Source: Bacteroidales bacterium (lineage in GTDB: Bacteria; Bacteroidota; Bacteroidia; Bacteroidales; 4484-276). From it: 37,043 nt of DNA. The translations under genes and the position numbers were made by a program. Of the stretch, positions 8,480 to 15,946 are shown in pieces (the first letter of the stretch is position 1; every line of letters starts with the position of its first letter). The notes under the pieces are model-generated. The model worked only from the letters and a program-made list of their open reading frames with translations, did not search any database and was not told the DNA's origin. Location of the stretch: the NCBI GenBank assembly GCA_012523265.1, contig JAAYIU010000095.1:1-37043 (forward strand), written 5' to 3'.

Positions 8480-9127
8480 ATGATTCAAACAAACCAAAAG
8501 TTGATGGATTCACAATTAAAGCGTATTCTTTCCAATTTGCGGGTGCTGGCCATCAGGGAAGGTATTTCGCATCTCACCATCGACAGCATCTGCGAACGAC
8601 TTAATATTACCCCCGAGCTTCTTGGCACTTACGTAAAAAACGAGCGCGATCTGGTGACGAAAGTTCTCGATTTTGAACGAAGCAGCTTCATGGAAATCTT
8701 CGACGAATTCGATTTTGAAGGGATGAATGCCATCGACATCCTGATGATCGTAAGCCGTGAGATTGCAAGCCGCTATTACGACGTAACGCCCACCATTAGT
8801 GTGATGCTCAAAGAACGCTATCCAAAAGTTTACCAGGCACACTTTCAAAAACGCAGCGATTTTATCTTTACAAAAATTCAAATCAACCTGCAGAAAGGCA
8901 TCAGCCAGGGCATCTATCGCGACGACCTGAGTATTGAGCTGGTTTCGCGTCTTTACATGAGCCGCCTGATCGACATCCATAACGAAGAGATTTTTCCCTC
9001 CGACCAATTCTCCTTCGAAACGATTTACGAAGTTATGTTTGATAATTTTGTCCGCAGCATAGCCACCCCTGAAGGATTGAGGTATTTTGAACTCAAGCGC
9101 AACAAAAAGTCCCATCCCGCCGGATAG
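8480..9127 (+). CDS. TetR/AcrR-type transcriptional regulator
   Basis: This 215-residue protein has an N-terminal helix-turn-helix at about 27-62: GISHLTIDSICERLNIT, then an L-G-T-Y-V-K-N-E-R-D-L recognition part that corresponds to the TetR G-T-L-Y-x-Y-F-x-S-K-E-x-L pattern. The divergent HTH suggests a clade-specific regulator. The C-terminal part (70-215) is helical and would bind a ligand and form the dimer; the ligand cannot be told from sequence. ATG 8480 is chosen because it follows the promoter; ATG 8504 is possible too. It is followed by an FKBP gene with its own promoter, so the two are neighbours and not clearly an operon. A palindrome in front of the promoter suggests autoregulation. 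Confidence 0.8.
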   Translation: MIQTNQKLMDSQLKRILSNLRVLAIREGISHLTIDSICERLNITPELLGTYVKNERDLVTKVLDFERSSFMEIFDEFDFEGMNAIDILMIVSREIASRYYDVTPTISVMLKERYPKVYQAHFQKRSDFIFTKIQINLQKGISQGIYRDDLSIELVSRLYMSRLIDIHNEEIFPSDQFSFETIYEVMFDNFVRSIATPEGLRYFELKRNKKSHPAG

Positions 9128-9156
9128 TTTTTTATTTTTTTAAAGCATCAGTCCAT

Positions 9157-9164
9157 TATATTTG
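9157..9164 (+). promoter_or_regulatory. Bacteroidota -7 element (TATATTTG) for the FKBP-dtd pair
   Basis: This exact TAnnTTTG match lies 20 bases upstream of the ATG at 9185 and predicts a start site near 9168. No -33 TTTG was found at the usual distance. Confidence 0.5.
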
Positions 9165-9184
9165 CAGCCAATGCAAAAATAAAA

Positions 9185-9910
9185 ATGATGACACCTTTTT
9201 TAATAAAAACACCAAAAACGGCGGTTGCCATTATGTTGCTGCTCTTGCTTTGCCAGGGGTGCAACAATCGGATGGCAACGCCCGACGATCTCACACCCGC
9301 CACACATCTCGACTCGGTGAGCTACATTATCGGCTACGACTATGGCAAAGGCATACGCGAGCAGCAAATAGCTGCCGACCCGGCCATGATTTACAAAGGC
9401 TTGTATGATGCTCTGAACCACCACGACAATTATTTTAGCGACAGCACCAAAGCACGCATCATCCGTAGTTTCCAGCAGGAAGTAGATTCGATGGAGCAAA
9501 TACGCTTTCGCAAAATGGTGACGCAAAACAAAGCGGCCGGCAAAATTTTTATGGAAAGGAATAAAACGGCAGAGGGTGTTAATACACTACCAAGCGGGTT
9601 GCAATACAAGATTTTGAAACCAGGCAGCGGCAAGCGATACCCGGCCGTCACCGACAGCGTCAATATTCATTACCGCGCCATGTACACCGACCGCACAACT
9701 TTTGATATGTCGTACGAAACCGGACCTATAGGTGTTCGCGTAGATCATCTGGTGAAAGGGCTGCAGGAAGGAATCCGGTTGATGCACCAGGGAGCCATCT
9801 TTGAATTTTACATCCCGCCACAACTGGGCTATGGCGATCAAAACTATCTCGACATGATCCCCGGAGGCAGCACTACCATTTACAACATCGAGCTAATCGA
9901 AATTTATTAA
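9185..9910 (+). CDS. FKBP-type peptidyl-prolyl cis-trans isomerase, lipoprotein
   Basis: This 241-residue protein catalyses prolyl bond isomerisation to help proteins fold in the envelope. Residues 1-25 are a lipoprotein-type signal ending in a Leu-rich stretch and C-Q-G before Cys26, an acceptable though not ideal lipobox. Residues about 38-125 match the helical FKBP N-terminal (dimerisation, Mip/FkpA-like) domain with the motif SYIIGYDYGKGI. Residues about 138-241 are the FKBP catalytic domain: SGLQYKILKPGSG, V-x-I-H-Y, F-D-x-S, LVKGLQEGI, F-Y-I-P-P-Q-L-G-Y-G and a closing I-E-L-I-E. The gene lies 14 bases upstream of dtd and is probably co-transcribed with it. A second ATG one codon downstream is an equal start candidate. 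Confidence 0.9.
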   Translation: MMTPFLIKTPKTAVAIMLLLLLCQGCNNRMATPDDLTPATHLDSVSYIIGYDYGKGIREQQIAADPAMIYKGLYDALNHHDNYFSDSTKARIIRSFQQEVDSMEQIRFRKMVTQNKAAGKIFMERNKTAEGVNTLPSGLQYKILKPGSGKRYPAVTDSVNIHYRAMYTDRTTFDMSYETGPIGVRVDHLVKGLQEGIRLMHQGAIFEFYIPPQLGYGDQNYLDMIPGGSTTIYNIELIEIY

Positions 9911-9924
9911 AAAAAACCAAAATA

Positions 9925-10377
9925 ATGCGGGCGGTAATCCAACGTGTTCAGCGAGCCAGCGTAACCATCGGTGGAAAAATCCATTCGCGCATCAGCGCGG
10001 GGCTGCTCATTTTGCTGGGCATCGAAGAGGCTGACACCGATGCCGATATCGAATGGCTAAGTGGTAAAATTTCGCGGCTGCGCATTTTTGATGACGCCGA
10101 AGGTGTGATGAATAAATCCGTAACCGAAACTAACGGTGAGATGCTGGTGGTAAGCCAGTTTACGCTGCATGCTTCAACCAAAAAAGGTAACCGCCCCAGC
10201 TACATCAAGGCGGCCAAACCAGAAATAGCTATTCCGCTTTATGAAAAATTTGTAAACCAAATCAGCCACCACACCGGAAAAGCTGCTGCCACCGGCGAAT
10301 TTGGCGCTTACATGCAAATAGAGCTGGTGAATGACGGGCCGGTAACGCTCATCATCGATACCAAAAATCGGGATTAA
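9925..10377 (+). CDS. dtd: D-aminoacyl-tRNA deacylase
   Basis: This 150-residue cytosolic enzyme removes D-amino acids (and glycine mischarged on tRNA-Ala) from tRNA, a proofreading step of translation. The length is typical. It starts MRAVIQRVxRASV as the family does, carries the catalytic-pocket motif SQFTLHAS (77-84), where the family usually has SQFTLxAD, then TKKGNRPSY, and the Gly-cisPro motif NDGPVT (136-141) that excludes L-amino acids. It lies 14 bases after the FKBP gene on the same strand. The Asp-to-Ser change at 84 is mild. Confidence 0.95.
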   Translation: MRAVIQRVQRASVTIGGKIHSRISAGLLILLGIEEADTDADIEWLSGKISRLRIFDDAEGVMNKSVTETNGEMLVVSQFTLHASTKKGNRPSYIKAAKPEIAIPLYEKFVNQISHHTGKAAATGEFGAYMQIELVNDGPVTLIIDTKNRD

Positions 10378-10410
10378 TCCTGGGAAACAAAAACCACTAT
10401 AAATAAAAAA

Positions 10411-10429
10411 CCCCGCCGGGGAGGCGGGG
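10411..10429 (-). terminator. Rho-independent terminator of the Lys/Cys-rich protein gene
   Basis: A 7-bp GC stem (CCCCGCC at 10411-10417, GGCGGGG at 10423-10429) surrounds a 5-base loop. Read on the minus strand it is followed by TTTTTT (10405-10410), a classic terminator after the stop at 10476. On the plus strand it is followed by ACAAAAAAA, so it is unlikely to stop dtd transcripts. Confidence 0.85.
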
Positions 10430-10475
10430 ACAAAAAAATGAAATGAAAAAATTATCTCTCTCTTTCTCTAACAAA

Positions 10476-10805
10476 TTACTTTTCACCTTTATCTTTGGTG
10501 CAGGATTTCTTGCTTTCGTCGCAGCACTTTGTAGCGCTTTTGTCCGGGCATTTTTCCGTGCAACTGGCTTCTTTACAATTTTCTTTTACACAACTTGTGC
10601 TTTTTGCGTTCTTGTCTTTTTTCTTCTTCTTGTCGTCTTTTTTCTTTTCGTCGTTATCAGTAAACGGTGACGCAAGATCATTATTGTTGTCAGCCTGAAC
10701 AATTAATTCAGAAACATTGGCTGTGGCATTTTGCATCTTGGATGCTGTAACAACACCGGCGGTGATGAACAGGGCAAGGGCGATTATCAGTAATACTTTT
10801 TTCAT
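10476..10805 (-). CDS. Small secreted Lys-rich, Cys-rich protein of unknown function
   Basis: This 109-residue protein has a signal peptide (about 1-21, MKKVLLIIALALF start), then an acidic/Asn segment, a Lys/Asp block (about 54-66) and a C-terminal region with seven cysteines (one CC pair) among Lys, Glu and Ser. I do not recognise a family. The Cys spacing and charge recall metal-binding or metallothionein-like peptides, but that is inference. An in-frame ATG exists 19 codons upstream (10862); I chose 10805 because the signal peptide starts there and a -7 promoter element (10860-10867) covers the upstream ATG. The gene is divergent from a histidine kinase gene, with four direct repeats in between, which suggests control by that two-component system. 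A GC-rich terminator follows. Confidence 0.75.
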   Translation of the reverse strand: MKKVLLIIALALFITAGVVTASKMQNATANVSELIVQADNNNDLASPFTDNDEKKKDDKKKKKDKNAKSTSCVKENCKEASCTEKCPDKSATKCCDESKKSCTKDKGEK

Positions 10806-10859
10806 AATGTTTAAATTTTTAATTTTTAAATGTTTTTTATTGACCGAATAATTATGCTG

Positions 10860-10867
10860 CAAACATA
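10860..10867 (-). promoter_or_regulatory. Bacteroidota -7 element (minus strand TATGTTTG) for the Lys/Cys-rich gene
   Basis: The plus strand reads CAAACATA, so the minus strand is an exact TAnnTTTG. The predicted start site is near 10856, giving a leader of about 50 bases. No -33 TTTG is present; the first TGTTAA repeat (10889) sits where it would be, as expected for an activator-dependent promoter. Confidence 0.5.
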
Positions 10868-10888
10868 CACCTGCGCCAGGGTGTCAGT

Positions 10889-10926
10889 TGTTAAGAGGCT
10901 GTTAAAAGCTGTTAAGGTTGTGTTAA
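10889..10926. promoter_or_regulatory. Four TGTTAA direct repeats in helical phase, likely response-regulator site
   Basis: TGTTAA occurs at 10889, 10900, 10910 and 10921, that is with steps of 11, 10 and 11 bases. Direct repeats one helical turn apart are the binding mode of OmpR/PhoB-family response regulators. The array lies between the divergent promoters at 10860-10867 (minus) and 10953-10960 (plus), roughly 25-75 bases upstream of each predicted start site. Confidence 0.6.
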
Positions 10927-10952
10927 GGTCCGGAAAAACGCCCGAAGAGCAG

Positions 10953-10960
10953 TAATTTTG
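10953..10960 (+). promoter_or_regulatory. Bacteroidota -7 element (TAATTTTG) for the histidine kinase gene
   Basis: This exact TAnnTTTG ends only 4 bases before the ATG at 10965. If used, the transcript would be leaderless or nearly so. No -33 TTTG is seen at the normal distance. Confidence 0.4.
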
Positions 10961-10964
10961 AGCC

Positions 10965-12263
10965 ATGCAAAAACGAATTTCCTCTTTCATCATCATCATA
11001 ACTGCTGTTGCCCTTACGGGGATAATTCTTACGCAGACCTTTTGGGTTGCCAACGCATTGGAAACTAAAGACAGTCAGTTGCAGGAAAATGTAGGGCTGG
11101 GCATGAAACGCGTAGTAAACCAGCTCATGTCGCTGCAAAACGATACGGCGTTAGCTTCGCGCTATCTTAGCTCCCGAAGCGAATCCAGCCTCCACTCGCA
11201 GTTTATCCGGTCGCTCAATCCCGAACTTATCACACAGCTTATCACCGCTGAACTGCAAAACATGGAGGTACTCCGTCCGTATGATTATGGAATTTATGAT
11301 GGCGAAACGCACCATTTTATACTCATCAGTAATGAGGCGCTGAAAGAACAGCTTGTCAATTCGCGTCATCAGGAGCCTATCTCCTGCATGTTTCAAATTG
11401 AGCAGTTTTACCTTACTGTTTATTTTTCGAACGAACGGCGCTACATCTTAAACCAGATGCTGTTGTATATTTTTCTGTCAGCACTCTTTATGCTCGTAGT
11501 CATTAGTGGTTTCTGGTATGTAACGCGATCGTTGTTACAGCAAAAAAAACTTGCCGGGATCAGAGCCGACTATGTTAATAATATGACGCATGAACTCAAA
11601 ACGCCCATAGCTACCATTTCGGTAGCCAGCGAAATGCTGCTCAAGCCGGAGGTGCAGGTAAGACAGAACAAGGTGGATCACTACGCCAAAATCATTTACA
11701 ACGAAAACCAGCGGTTAAAAAACCAGGCCGATCAGGTGCTTCAGGTGGCCTTACTCGAGCGTGGCGAGTACAATATCAATCCTGAAGCTGTGGATGTGCA
11801 CCAACTGATAGAGCAGCTCACCGAAAGTATGCTTGTAACCGTAACGAGTCGCAACGGAATAATACAAACCCGCCATAATGCCGCCGAGCATGTCGTGCAG
11901 GCCGACAAAAACCATCTCACCAACGTGCTGAGCAACCTGATGGAAAACGCCAACAAATATTCGCCTGAAGCCCCACACATTATTATATCAACACACAGCA
12001 ACCGCAAGGGTGTTTTTATCTCCTGTCAGGATAAAGGTATTGGCATAGCCGAAGAATATTTCCGTCACATTTTTAAAAAATTCCATCGCATCTCTACCGG
12101 CAACGTACACGATGTGAAAGGTTTTGGAATTGGTCTGTTTTACGTAAAAACTATTGTAGAAGCGCATGCCGGAAATATCCAGGTGAGAAGTAAACCTGGT
12201 GAGGGAAGTAATTTTATTGTGTTCTGGCCATTTCATGCACCAGCTCACAGTGTGCTCGAATGA
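10965..12263 (+). CDS. Sensor histidine kinase, RprX-like
   Basis: This 432-residue inner-membrane sensor phosphorylates its partner response regulator. TM1 spans about 7-28 and TM2 about 163-187; between them is a periplasmic sensing segment of about 135 residues with no domain that I recognise. The dimerisation/H-box is at about 205-218 with the phospho-acceptor His209 (MTHELKTPIA). The N-box lies near 322-333 (LSNLMENANKYS), the G1 box near 356 (DKGIGIA), then FKKFHR, and the G2 box near 386 (GFGIGLFYV). All catalytic boxes are intact. The response regulator follows 80 bases downstream. The assignment to the RprX type of Bacteroides rests on the partner regulator and overall layout. The gene may be autoregulated through the TGTTAA repeats upstream. 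Confidence 0.92.
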   Translation: MQKRISSFIIIITAVALTGIILTQTFWVANALETKDSQLQENVGLGMKRVVNQLMSLQNDTALASRYLSSRSESSLHSQFIRSLNPELITQLITAELQNMEVLRPYDYGIYDGETHHFILISNEALKEQLVNSRHQEPISCMFQIEQFYLTVYFSNERRYILNQMLLYIFLSALFMLVVISGFWYVTRSLLQQKKLAGIRADYVNNMTHELKTPIATISVASEMLLKPEVQVRQNKVDHYAKIIYNENQRLKNQADQVLQVALLERGEYNINPEAVDVHQLIEQLTESMLVTVTSRNGIIQTRHNAAEHVVQADKNHLTNVLSNLMENANKYSPEAPHIIISTHSNRKGVFISCQDKGIGIAEEYFRHIFKKFHRISTGNVHDVKGFGIGLFYVKTIVEAHAGNIQVRSKPGEGSNFIVFWPFHAPAHSVLE

Positions 12264-12309
12264 TGGCCGAAGCCGGAGATTCTGATAATGATCAAACTAA
12301 AAACTATGC

Positions 12310-12317
12310 TATATTTG
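12310..12317 (+). promoter_or_regulatory. Bacteroidota -7 element (TATATTTG) for the response regulator gene
   Basis: This exact TAnnTTTG lies in the 80-base gap between kinase and regulator genes and predicts a start near 12321, about 23 bases before ATG 12344. It suggests the regulator can be transcribed separately from the kinase. Confidence 0.45.
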
Positions 12318-12343
12318 CCCTGCCAAACCGATAAAGCAATTTC

Positions 12344-13075
12344 ATGTTAGAAAACAAAGACATTTCCATTCTTCTTGCCGAGGACGACCCGAATCTGAGC
12401 CTGGTTTTAAAAGACTATCTCGAGATGCTGGGATATAACGTTTTGCTTTGCAGGGATGGCGTGGAGGCTCTCACCGTTTTTAAAACCACACATTTCGATC
12501 TTTGCATTTTTGATGTGATGATGCCGCGCAAAGATGGCTTTGCCCTGGCTCAGGAAATCCGCGACATGAATGATAAGATCCCGATTATTTTCCTCACCGC
12601 CAAATCACTCAAAGATGACCGTGTGAGAGGCTTCAAAGCCGGCTGCGACGATTACATCACCAAGCCTTTTAGCACCGAGGAGCTGAGCCTGCGCATCAGC
12701 GCTATCCTTAAGCGCTGCCTGATTATGAGCCACAGCGGCGAAAACATTGCAGGGAATATTTATAAAATCGGGATTTTTGAATTTGATGCCGGCAACATGA
12801 TCCTGCGCTCCGACGACTTTGAGAAAAAACTCACCCGCAAGGAATCATCTCTTCTCAAACTGCTCACCGAACACCGCAACCAACTCTTACCGCGCGAAAA
12901 GGCGCTGAAAAAAATCTGGGGCGGCAACGACTATTTTATCGGTCGAAGCATGGATGTGTTTATCGCCAAGCTACGCAGCTACCTTAAATCTGATCCCAAC
13001 ATCAACATCGTAAATGTACATGGCACGGGTTTCAGGCTGCAGATAAACCAGGGGGCTGCGGAAGACACACGATGA
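12344..13075 (+). CDS. OmpR-family response regulator, RprY-like
   Basis: This 243-residue DNA-binding regulator pairs with the kinase just upstream. The receiver domain (about 8-120) has the acidic pocket AEDD (residues 12-15), phospho-acceptor Asp57 (FDVMMPRKDG), Thr85 and Lys107 (DDYITKPFS). The C-terminal winged-helix domain (about 150-238) contains LTRKESSLLKLL and the recognition part DVFIAKLRSYL. The wording FDLCIFDVMMPRKDGFALAQEIR and IPIIFLTAKSLKDD closely resembles RprY of Bacteroides as I remember it. It likely binds the helically phased TGTTAA repeats at 10889-10926 (inference). It converges with the Rpn-like gene, with stop codons only 6 bases apart. Confidence 0.93.
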   Translation: MLENKDISILLAEDDPNLSLVLKDYLEMLGYNVLLCRDGVEALTVFKTTHFDLCIFDVMMPRKDGFALAQEIRDMNDKIPIIFLTAKSLKDDRVRGFKAGCDDYITKPFSTEELSLRISAILKRCLIMSHSGENIAGNIYKIGIFEFDAGNMILRSDDFEKKLTRKESSLLKLLTEHRNQLLPREKALKKIWGGNDYFIGRSMDVFIAKLRSYLKSDPNINIVNVHGTGFRLQINQGAAEDTR

Positions 13076-13081
13076 TTCGTA

Positions 13082-13990
13082 TCAAAGCTCTTCGATGGTA
13101 CGCTTATCCAATCCGGTTTCCCGCTGAATTTCTTCTATGGAAGTGCCGCTTTTTTTCAGGTGGAGGGCAAGCTTTCGGGCTAATATTTTTTCTGCTTTTT
13201 TAGCTTCATTTTCCCGTTTTTCAGCTTCAGCAATTTTTTGCTTGTATTTAGCTTCCTGCTCATCAAAAATGGTGTCGAGTTCTTCTTCGGCTTCAAGTTT
13301 GCGCCTGAAAGCTTCGTCCATAACGGGTCCCTGCAGATAGCGGGCGATGTCGCTGAATTCTTCCGGGATCTCCTGTAAGTCGATGATGTAACCTTCATCC
13401 GTAACCCAGGCCTGATTGAAAAGCATAAGAAACTTTTCCAGGCGTGTTCTTCGGCGTTCCGGCAGCCGACGCACCTGGATAATATGCGCCTGATGCGTTA
13501 GTTGTTCGATAAAAGCACTCCTGATGTTGATTCTTTTCTTGTTAACCGAATTGATGATTTCGCGATCGACTGTGATGGCCATGTAGGGAATTTCTTCAAG
13601 GTTGTAACCCAGAATGTAAATAAGAATAAGCGGATAAGTTGGCTGATAAGTTACCCGGCTTTCTGAAACCCGATCTTTTATTTTCTTTTTAGAAATGTAA
13701 TTGGCGCCGAGGTAATTGCGGAATCGCTGGATGTCGGTGGAATATTTTGATTTCTGAAGCTCGATCAAAACAGTCTTGCTGCTTCCGTCGGCTTGTTTTA
13801 TCACAGCTTTAAAATCGAGCCTGAACAAAGTAAGCTGCCGTCGTTCGTCGGGAAAAATAGTTTCCTGATGGCCCAGGGTAACCTTTTCCACCTCCACATC
13901 CAAAATTACCGAAAGCACCTTTCGGGCAAACTTTTCGTTCTCCATCAGGTATTTAAAAGCTTTGTCGTAGAGCGGGTTGATGATTTTCAT
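13082..13990 (-). CDS. Rpn-family / PD-(D/E)XK nuclease-like transposase-related protein
   Basis: This 302-residue protein starts NPLYDKAFKYLMENEKFA, typical of the Rpn / PDDEXK_2 family, which is often annotated as a transposase but acts as a DNA nuclease promoting recombination in E. coli. The nuclease core is visible as D59 (FRLDFKAV) and E77-x-Q79-K80 (LIELQKSK), so the active site looks intact. Residues about 225-280 are a charged coiled coil rich in Glu and Lys, followed by a helix-turn-helix-like end (SIEEIQRETGLDKRTIEEL). No terminal inverted repeats or target duplications were seen around it. Such genes are patchy and mobile by nature. Function in this genome is unknown. Confidence 0.8.
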   Translation of the reverse strand: MKIINPLYDKAFKYLMENEKFARKVLSVILDVEVEKVTLGHQETIFPDERRQLTLFRLDFKAVIKQADGSSKTVLIELQKSKYSTDIQRFRNYLGANYISKKKIKDRVSESRVTYQPTYPLILIYILGYNLEEIPYMAITVDREIINSVNKKRINIRSAFIEQLTHQAHIIQVRRLPERRRTRLEKFLMLFNQAWVTDEGYIIDLQEIPEEFSDIARYLQGPVMDEAFRRKLEAEEELDTIFDEQEAKYKQKIAEAEKRENEAKKAEKILARKLALHLKKSGTSIEEIQRETGLDKRTIEEL

Positions 13991-14033
13991 TTTGTGCAGG
14001 CTTTAAACCATTATGTTCTGATTCAGGCGGTAA

Positions 14034-14041
14034 CAAAGGTA
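14034..14041 (-). promoter_or_regulatory. Bacteroidota -7 element (minus strand TACCTTTG) for the Rpn-like gene
   Basis: The plus strand reads CAAAGGTA; the minus strand is an exact TAnnTTTG. The predicted start site is near 14030, about 40 bases before the ATG at 13990. Confidence 0.4.
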
Positions 14042-14113
14042 GTTAAATTCCTTATTTTATTTTAATAACAATATGCTGGCATGACATGTTGCGGATAGTT
14101 TGATGCGCTTTTT

Positions 14114-14125
14114 CAAAATATTTTG
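14114..14125. promoter_or_regulatory. 12-bp perfect palindrome upstream of the PagL-like gene
   Basis: CAAAATATTTTG is self-complementary without a spacer. It lies about 90 bases upstream of the PagL-like ATG in a 225-base divergent intergenic region. A site of this AT-rich composition can arise by chance. Confidence 0.25.
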
Positions 14126-14215
14126 TTATTGTTGTACTTATCAGACAAAGAAGGTTTACAGGAAGCAAACAAAACTTGTTTTATTTTTTTTAAAAAAATG
14201 ATAATGCCATAAACG

Positions 14216-15310
14216 ATGAAGTCCTTGATGCTGAGTATGTTTCTGATGCTTGCGAATTTGGTAGCAGCACAAACGCACCGTGCCCATAGCCCGACGCCTT
14301 TTGCCGTAGGTTTGCAGGCGCATGCAGGATTTATCATTCTGCACTCGCAGGACATTCGCCCCATCGGGCAGTCGTATCCCCGTGGCATTGCTCTGGAAAC
14401 CATCTGGCACTACAACACACCGAACGCTTACCGGCAATGTCTGTGTTTTCCACGGGTAGGACTTTCAGCAACCTTTTGGGATTACGACAATCCTAAAGTG
14501 CTTGGCCAGGGAGCCAATTTGTTGTTTTTTGTTGAACCAGTATTTGGGATGCCACACCGCTTCACTTTCTCTTTCAGGGCTGGCGCAGGTCTGGCTTACG
14601 CCAACAATCCTTACGATTCCGTTACCAATCCCGACAATTATTCGTACAGCACGCGTATGAGTTTTGCCCTGGCGCTGGCAGCAGGCCTCAATTACCGCCT
14701 CACCGATCGCTGGCTGCTAAGGCTCTCGGCCAATTACAATCATATTTCCAATGGCGGCATGAACGAACCCAACAAAGGAATCAACTACCCCACGGCTTCA
14801 CTTGGAGTGGATTATTACATTAATAAAGGAAACGGATTTAATAAATATCCGCCAGCCGACTGGAAAGAAAATCACGCCGCACTCAGCCGCTGGTACATCA
14901 CATTGGCAGGCACTGCCAAACAACTCACAGGCACTACCGAGCTGCAGCGTTACCCGGTGTGGAGTATCAGCGGGCGCTATGCCCGGCAGGTATCGCGCAT
15001 CAATGCACTGAACCTGGCTGTTGAATTTCTCGACGACGGCGCCCACCGCGAACAAATTCTAAGGAAAGGACGCTCGGGAGATCATCGGAAGGTCGGTTTT
15101 TTGATTGGCAACGAATTTTTGCCGGGACGGTTTATCTTCTCGCAGCAGATAGGCGTTTATCTTTACGATCCCTATCATCACAACACTGCTTTGTATCAAC
15201 GTTACGCTCTGGAGATGAAAATAATGGAACGATTCACCGCCGGCATCGGCCTGAAAGCCCATGGCCACGTAGCTGACTTTTTGGATTTCAGACTGGGAGC
15301 GAGATTCTGA
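14216..15310 (+). CDS. PagL-like lipid A deacylase (acyloxyacyl hydrolase family)
   Basis: This 364-residue outer-membrane beta-barrel protein would remove a 3-O-linked acyl chain from lipid A. A signal peptide ends at about residue 19 (ANLVAAQ). The hallmark stretch NHISNGGMNEPNKGIN lies at 175-190 and provides His176 and Ser178 in H-x-S spacing plus Glu184, matching the His-Ser-Glu triad logic of PagL. The protein is about twice the size of Pseudomonas PagL; the extra C-terminal part (about 200-364) is again barrel-like with alternating aromatic strands. This long form is known in Bacteroidota. No clear promoter was found. The gene lies between an Rpn-like gene (divergent) and a GNAT gene (convergent), so it is probably a single transcription unit. 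Confidence 0.8.
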   Translation: MKSLMLSMFLMLANLVAAQTHRAHSPTPFAVGLQAHAGFIILHSQDIRPIGQSYPRGIALETIWHYNTPNAYRQCLCFPRVGLSATFWDYDNPKVLGQGANLLFFVEPVFGMPHRFTFSFRAGAGLAYANNPYDSVTNPDNYSYSTRMSFALALAAGLNYRLTDRWLLRLSANYNHISNGGMNEPNKGINYPTASLGVDYYINKGNGFNKYPPADWKENHAALSRWYITLAGTAKQLTGTTELQRYPVWSISGRYARQVSRINALNLAVEFLDDGAHREQILRKGRSGDHRKVGFLIGNEFLPGRFIFSQQIGVYLYDPYHHNTALYQRYALEMKIMERFTAGIGLKAHGHVADFLDFRLGARF

Positions 15311-15382
15311 TGGTCAGGAAATTACTGGTTGAGGCATTGCAAAGCTGCAAGTAAGAAATGTACCATAACCCACTGTCCGCGA

Positions 15383-15946
15383 TTATTCCCTTCCATTGAT
15401 TTGAAGGTGCTCCATGCGTTTACCCACAAAAACTATTTTCCCAGCACCTTTAAAACCCAGTTTCAGATAGAGTTTTTTTGCTGCGGGGTTCTCCTCATCT
15501 ACCAACAAACCGAGGGCTTTCTGTTGCTTGTTCACGTATTCATCAATCAGAAACCGCAAAAGCTTTGCCCCAATATCTTTGCCCCGGTGATCGGGATTCA
15601 CGCCTATCGAATCGATGTAAAATTCGCCGCTGCCGGTTTCATCTTCAAGTTGCAAATTTTTATTACAGGTTTTATGAATGTATTCAATTACCGGCTGGCG
15701 CAAGGTTGCTAACCTGGCTCCGTCGTACAAATTAACGGCAGCCACCACTTCGTTTCCGACTTCCGCTACCAGGCAGTTTTGATAGGAATATTGGTTGTTT
15801 TCTTTTTTAATAAAGTAAAGTAGAAATGACTTTGCTTTTTCCTGATCTCTGTCGCCGATGAATTTGAAAATGATATCCTCCATTGCCAACAGCAATAGAG
15901 GAGCAATGCGATCAGCGTCGGCTGGAGTTGCTTTTCTAATGATCAT
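15383..15946 (-). CDS. GNAT-family N-acetyltransferase
   Basis: This 187-residue protein would transfer an acetyl group from acetyl-CoA to an amine; the substrate is unknown. Motif A is clear: FYIDSIGVNPDHRGKDIGAKLL with the CoA-binding R-G-x-x-I-G-A loop at about 129-134. Motif B follows as EENPAAKKLYLKLGF. The N-terminus (IIRKATPADADRIAPLLL) is typical of RimI-like members. ATG 15946 is well placed. The leader holds a 12-bp perfect inverted repeat whose arm reaches the start codon, so translation may be controlled by RNA structure. It may be co-transcribed with the repeat protein 85 bases upstream. Confidence 0.88.
   Translation of the reverse strand: MIIRKATPADADRIAPLLLLAMEDIIFKFIGDRDQEKAKSFLLYFIKKENNQYSYQNCLVAEVGNEVVAAVNLYDGARLATLRQPVIEYIHKTCNKNLQLEDETGSGEFYIDSIGVNPDHRGKDIGAKLLRFLIDEYVNKQQKALGLLVDEENPAAKKLYLKLGFKGAGKIVFVGKRMEHLQINGRE

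Noticed and set aside
10443-10670. 75-residue membrane-protein-like frame on the plus strand
   Set aside because: Its Phe/Leu-rich translation is the complement of the Lys-rich stretch of the secreted protein on the minus strand, and it starts inside the terminator region.
13082-13990. Complete insertion sequence around the Rpn-like gene
   Set aside because: No terminal inverted repeats or target-site duplications are seen; the gene has its own normal promoter and sits 6 bases from the regulator stop.
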